A stretch of 64,000 nt of DNA, taken from Sphagnum compactum. Lineage: Eukaryota > Bryophyta > Sphagnopsida > Sphagnales. The notes below the pieces were generated by a model, which had not been told where the DNA came from, did not search any database, and was given only the letters and a program-made list of their open reading frames with translations. Below, piece by piece: positions 61,041 to 64,000 of this stretch. Position numbers and translations under genes: made by a program. The stretch spans positions 3,100,001 through 3,164,000 of the forward strand of contig OZ234500.1 of the NCBI GenBank assembly GCA_965153455.1, read 5' to 3'. Numbering within the stretch: the first letter of the stretch is position 1; every line of letters starts with the position of its first letter.

Positions 61041-62700
61041 AAACTTACTTTTAGCCATTTTGACAAAAACAATGCACTGTCTAGCAAATATTTGCCAAGA
61101 AAGAACACTAGTAATATGTTTTAAGTAATTTGAGTGCAAGATGAATTTGATAAAAATAATGGAACCTAGAGAGTTCAGCTAAAAGTCTCCAGCATCAGTC
61201 ATCCACACTTTGATTCCAAGTGGAAACCAAAATTGGAGGTAAACTCTAAACCCTGAACCCTAATTTCCTACAGAGATGCAAAGGCTCTTCTTGTTGCTTG
61301 GCCAAGCAAGACAAAAAGTGGGAAGTGCACTACAATAATACCAACCACAAGGTTTCTATTACCTCAATTTCTAACACACTTTGATGATGTTTTGATGACA
61401 GAAAACAAAAGGGCCAGAGTGATTGAGCGCCCACCAGGGGGCACTGTGGAGGATGGTGTGTGGACATTGTATTCCCTGTCCCACAGCTAACCACGGTGTT
61501 TAACAATGTACTAACAAAGTACCTACCCACTTACCTAAGTTGACACTTGGTAGGTGAAGAGGGACGTAGGAGGGTTAGTCAGTTAGGTGTGCACCACAAT
61601 GGAGTCATAACCGATATGAGCTTGACATCAATCACCTCCTGTAATCAACATAAAAAATTGACATAATTTGAATTTGCAAGAAAGTTTGTGCTATGATAGC
61701 TATCAAATTTTTGAATTATTTTTCTCCCTTTGAAATGGGATGACATGAGTGTTTTTTTCTGCACTAGAAGAGAACAAAAAGGCTAATGAAAAGGCAGCAT
61801 CAACAGCAATTTTTGACTGCAAAATCTGTTACATGCTGGTACTTGGACGGACTTTGTTCTGGCCACAAACATTCACCAAAACCATAAGGATGTATGAAAT
61901 ATAATCTCCCCAAAAACACAAGAGAATGTGGTTTTTCTCACACAAAGTTTGCCTCATCACACATTCCAAAAGCATCTCCAGAACCCTAAACCCAATGGAC
62001 TCATGAACCCTAAACACCAATGGACCAATAGCAAAATGGAGGCCAGATGAATGGAGCGATTTCCATAGATTAGAGATGTCGTGGACTGACTGCATTGCTG
62101 ATGATAAGGGCAAATAGATGCTGCAGTTTTCATAGGTCATGTACACTGACTGAGTGCACTTGTGGATCCTTTGCAAGATGAAATACACAAGATTACACAG
62201 CACAGAGAAACACAATGAAATCACCCAAATTGAACACTCATGTATAGTATCGTTAGAACTCCCCATGCTTTTGAGCAAGGAAAATGAAATCTGGATCATC
62301 AATTCAATTCTCTTGAGCATTATTGACTAAAAGATTGTCAATTTGCTAGAAGCCCCACTTTCTTGAGCATACATACTAGATCTTACAAACATACTCCTGT
62401 TGCACAAATACCCTTTGTTAGGTGTAAACATTTTCAAGGATGTCGTTTCCTTCTAGCAGGGTCCCACATGCAAAGAATATGAATGTGTAGGTATAGGAAT
62501 ACCTACCGACAAGGGGTTTTTTTTTTGCACCCTCATAATTCACCACTTGACATTTCTGAACCACCCCAGATATGTAGACATCTCTGGTATTGCATTTCTC
62601 TTGAAATCCATTGCTCAGCTCAAAATTGCATAAGCACCAAAAATATGGATGACAGGTGAAGATGGGTAGCAAGTGATCACCATGTTTTTCATGTAGATGA
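61041..62700. other. Downstream flank of the SFAFP-family gene
   Basis: The right part is presumably the 3' UTR of the minus-strand gene ending at 62,708. A 163-codon minus-strand frame at 61,829-62,320 starts with ATG but is not recognised and has no conserved look. I leave it unassigned. No repeats of note. Confidence 0.4.
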
Positions 62701-62707
62701 TTGAATG

Positions 62708-64000
62708 CTAATAATAAGTTGGTGATGCTCTTAAACAGCAAGTGCAGGAAGTTTGCCACTGCCACTTTTTGCGCCGTAGATATCGCGGATCAGGTTGTGC
62801 CATTCTTACTGGACTGCTGTTCCCATCAGTTGCAAATCTGCAAAAGCCCAAAAATTAAGCTAGAGTAGTAGTCAGAACAAGCCTCTTGTCACACATTTTT
62901 TAAAACCCATCTGAGGAAAAAAAATTTGAAAGCAAACTGAAAACCACAAAACCCACATTTCTGCAGTCAGAAAGAAATGAACATTCAAATAGGGTTGACA
63001 TGAACAATTTTTAACTTACATGGGAAATGCAAAAGAACCGTTGCTTGCAGCACTACTATCAGATCGGTGAGAAATGCTGCCAGAATGGTTTGGTGCTCCA
63101 GGGTACAAGATAGACCCTGATGAATAAGCTGCAAGAATTGAGCTCGAATATCGAATTGATCTTGAGGATGGAACTCCTGCAACATCTGTATACACCTCCA
63201 CCACATCTGAGACAGAAGATCTCTCACACAACTTTGATGAATCACCATCACTTCTGGTATGAATTGTAGCAAAACTACTCACGGAATCACGCCCTTGACT
63301 TGATCTGTCATCACTGTCCGATGGGTCTGGAATGTCTCCATTCTGTGTGGTGTAATAATGGCCAACCAGCAATTCATTGTCATCTGCTGCTGCTGACTCT
63401 CCTTGCTTTCCATGAGCAAGAAACTCATCATGTTTGTTTGGTGATTCTTCTTCCTCCAGATCTTGTGGATATGGAAGGGATACATCCCTTATTGCATCCT
63501 TGATTGATGTAGGCATCGTATGTACCTCTATTGCTTCTTCTTCTTCTTCTTGGGCTGCATGTACATGCGAAGCCTCTGTCTCATCTGATGTGCTTGTTAT
63601 CGGATCATGTGCAAAAGGAACCACTGTTTCACCTTTGGCAGCAGATGACTCTCTTGAAGTAGCAGCTGTCATGTCCATCTCTTCCTGTGAGTTTGCAGTC
63701 ACAAGACTTGTGGGCTTTGGTGCTTCATGCAATCCAACAATGAGAGCTTCAGCTTCAGCTATCTCTTCAGCTTCCTCAGTAGCATTCTTTGAGGCTTCTG
63801 CAGGCAAATCTCTTCTTGTTGGTGGTTTCTCATCAAAAGATGCATCACCCTGCTCTTGTGGTATGCTTCTGCTCATCACTCCCAATTTACCATCTGAAAG
63901 AAGATTATCTGATGCCAATGCTGTCATGTGCTGAGGCACTACATCGGCTACTACAACTTCATCAGAAAGGTTCTTCAAGTTCTCCCGCTGCATTAACTTT
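62708..64000 (-). CDS. Plant-specific protein with conserved C-terminal SFAFP/SPVRM block (gar2-related type), 3' part
   Basis: A long minus-strand exon runs from the right edge of the window to 63,020, then splices to a final exon 62,837-62,708 (donor AT|GTAAGT, acceptor TTTTGCAG, phases agree, stop TAG). The visible part, about 370 residues, is mostly acidic and low-complexity, with E/S/A-rich stretches, and is probably disordered. The end is the informative part: SGSISHRSDSSAASNGSFAFP, then FATDGNSSPVRMAQPD, a basic RRKKWQWQ, and TSCTCC. This resembles the C-terminus of uncharacterised plant proteins often labelled '18S pre-ribosomal assembly protein gar2-related', where SFAFP is followed by SPVRM, basic residues and a Cys pair. 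That label is by homology only; the function is unknown. The ATG at 63,993 may not be the start: the frame stays open to the edge, and GCAG just after it could be an acceptor. Confidence 0.7.

Noticed and set aside
61829-62320. 163-codon minus-strand open frame with ATG
   Set aside because: No family resemblance. It lies in the probable 3' flank of the neighbouring gene, and its length alone is not convincing in this composition.
63434-63934. 166-codon plus-strand frame rich in Ser and Ala
   Set aside because: It is the antisense shadow of the long acidic exon of the minus-strand SFAFP-family gene.

Overview
This is nuclear DNA of a land plant. The protein-coding genes are split by many short GT-AG introns and encode plant-specific families: a lambda-class glutathione S-transferase, a phospholipid:sterol acyltransferase, a four-EF-hand calcium-dependent protein kinase of the CPK16/18/28 clade, and a plant-only protein with a conserved C-terminal SFAFP...SPVRM block. 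Intergenic DNA is very AT-rich and full of decayed transposons, minisatellites and hairpin repeats. Gene density (four clear genes in 64 kb), compact introns and the type of LINE relic suggest a seed-free plant, possibly a moss. That lineage call is inference, not something the sequence proves.

Layout. 0-0.24 kb: possible last exon of an unidentified gene. 0.4-9 kb: gene-free, with tandem repeats, a CTAC-rich tract, a 13-14 bp minisatellite, SINE-like relics and copies of a dispersed repeat carrying GCCAAATTTGGCTA. 11.0-14.8 kb (+): seven-exon GST gene with a 333-bp tandem repeat in its last intron. 16.1-20.3 kb: a decayed LINE and an unidentified decayed reading frame between 130-140 bp direct repeats. 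20.3-28.1 kb: gene-free, with an 18-bp perfect hairpin and more dispersed repeats. 28.4-34.0 kb (+): sixteen-exon PSAT gene. 34-37.8 kb: no recognisable gene. 37.9-39.2 kb: array of diverged units, most carrying a short inverted repeat. 39.5-42.2 kb: relic of an unknown gene with a DGNHR motif, split by a 1,092-bp solo LTR with a perfect 5-bp target duplication. 45.5-50.3 kb (-): thirteen-exon CPK gene. 52-53.2 kb: tRNA-derived SINE, poly-A-tailed dispersed repeat and nested foldback element. 55.0-58.1 kb (+): two decayed group II intron reverse transcriptase/maturase relics in a row. 59.6-60.3 kb (+): broken nucleotide-sugar-transporter gene. 62.7-64 kb (-): 3' part of the SFAFP-family gene, which runs off the window.

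The intact genes are unrelated housekeeping or signalling genes: thiol/xenobiotic chemistry, sterol ester synthesis and calcium signalling. Nothing suggests a cluster or shared pathway. The most unusual material is in the relics: the paired group II intron proteins in nuclear-type DNA, the hairpin array, and the LTR-split DGNHR gene.

Exon boundaries were placed by eye from splice consensus, reading phase and family knowledge. Calls about decayed elements rest on recalled family motifs and no search was run.
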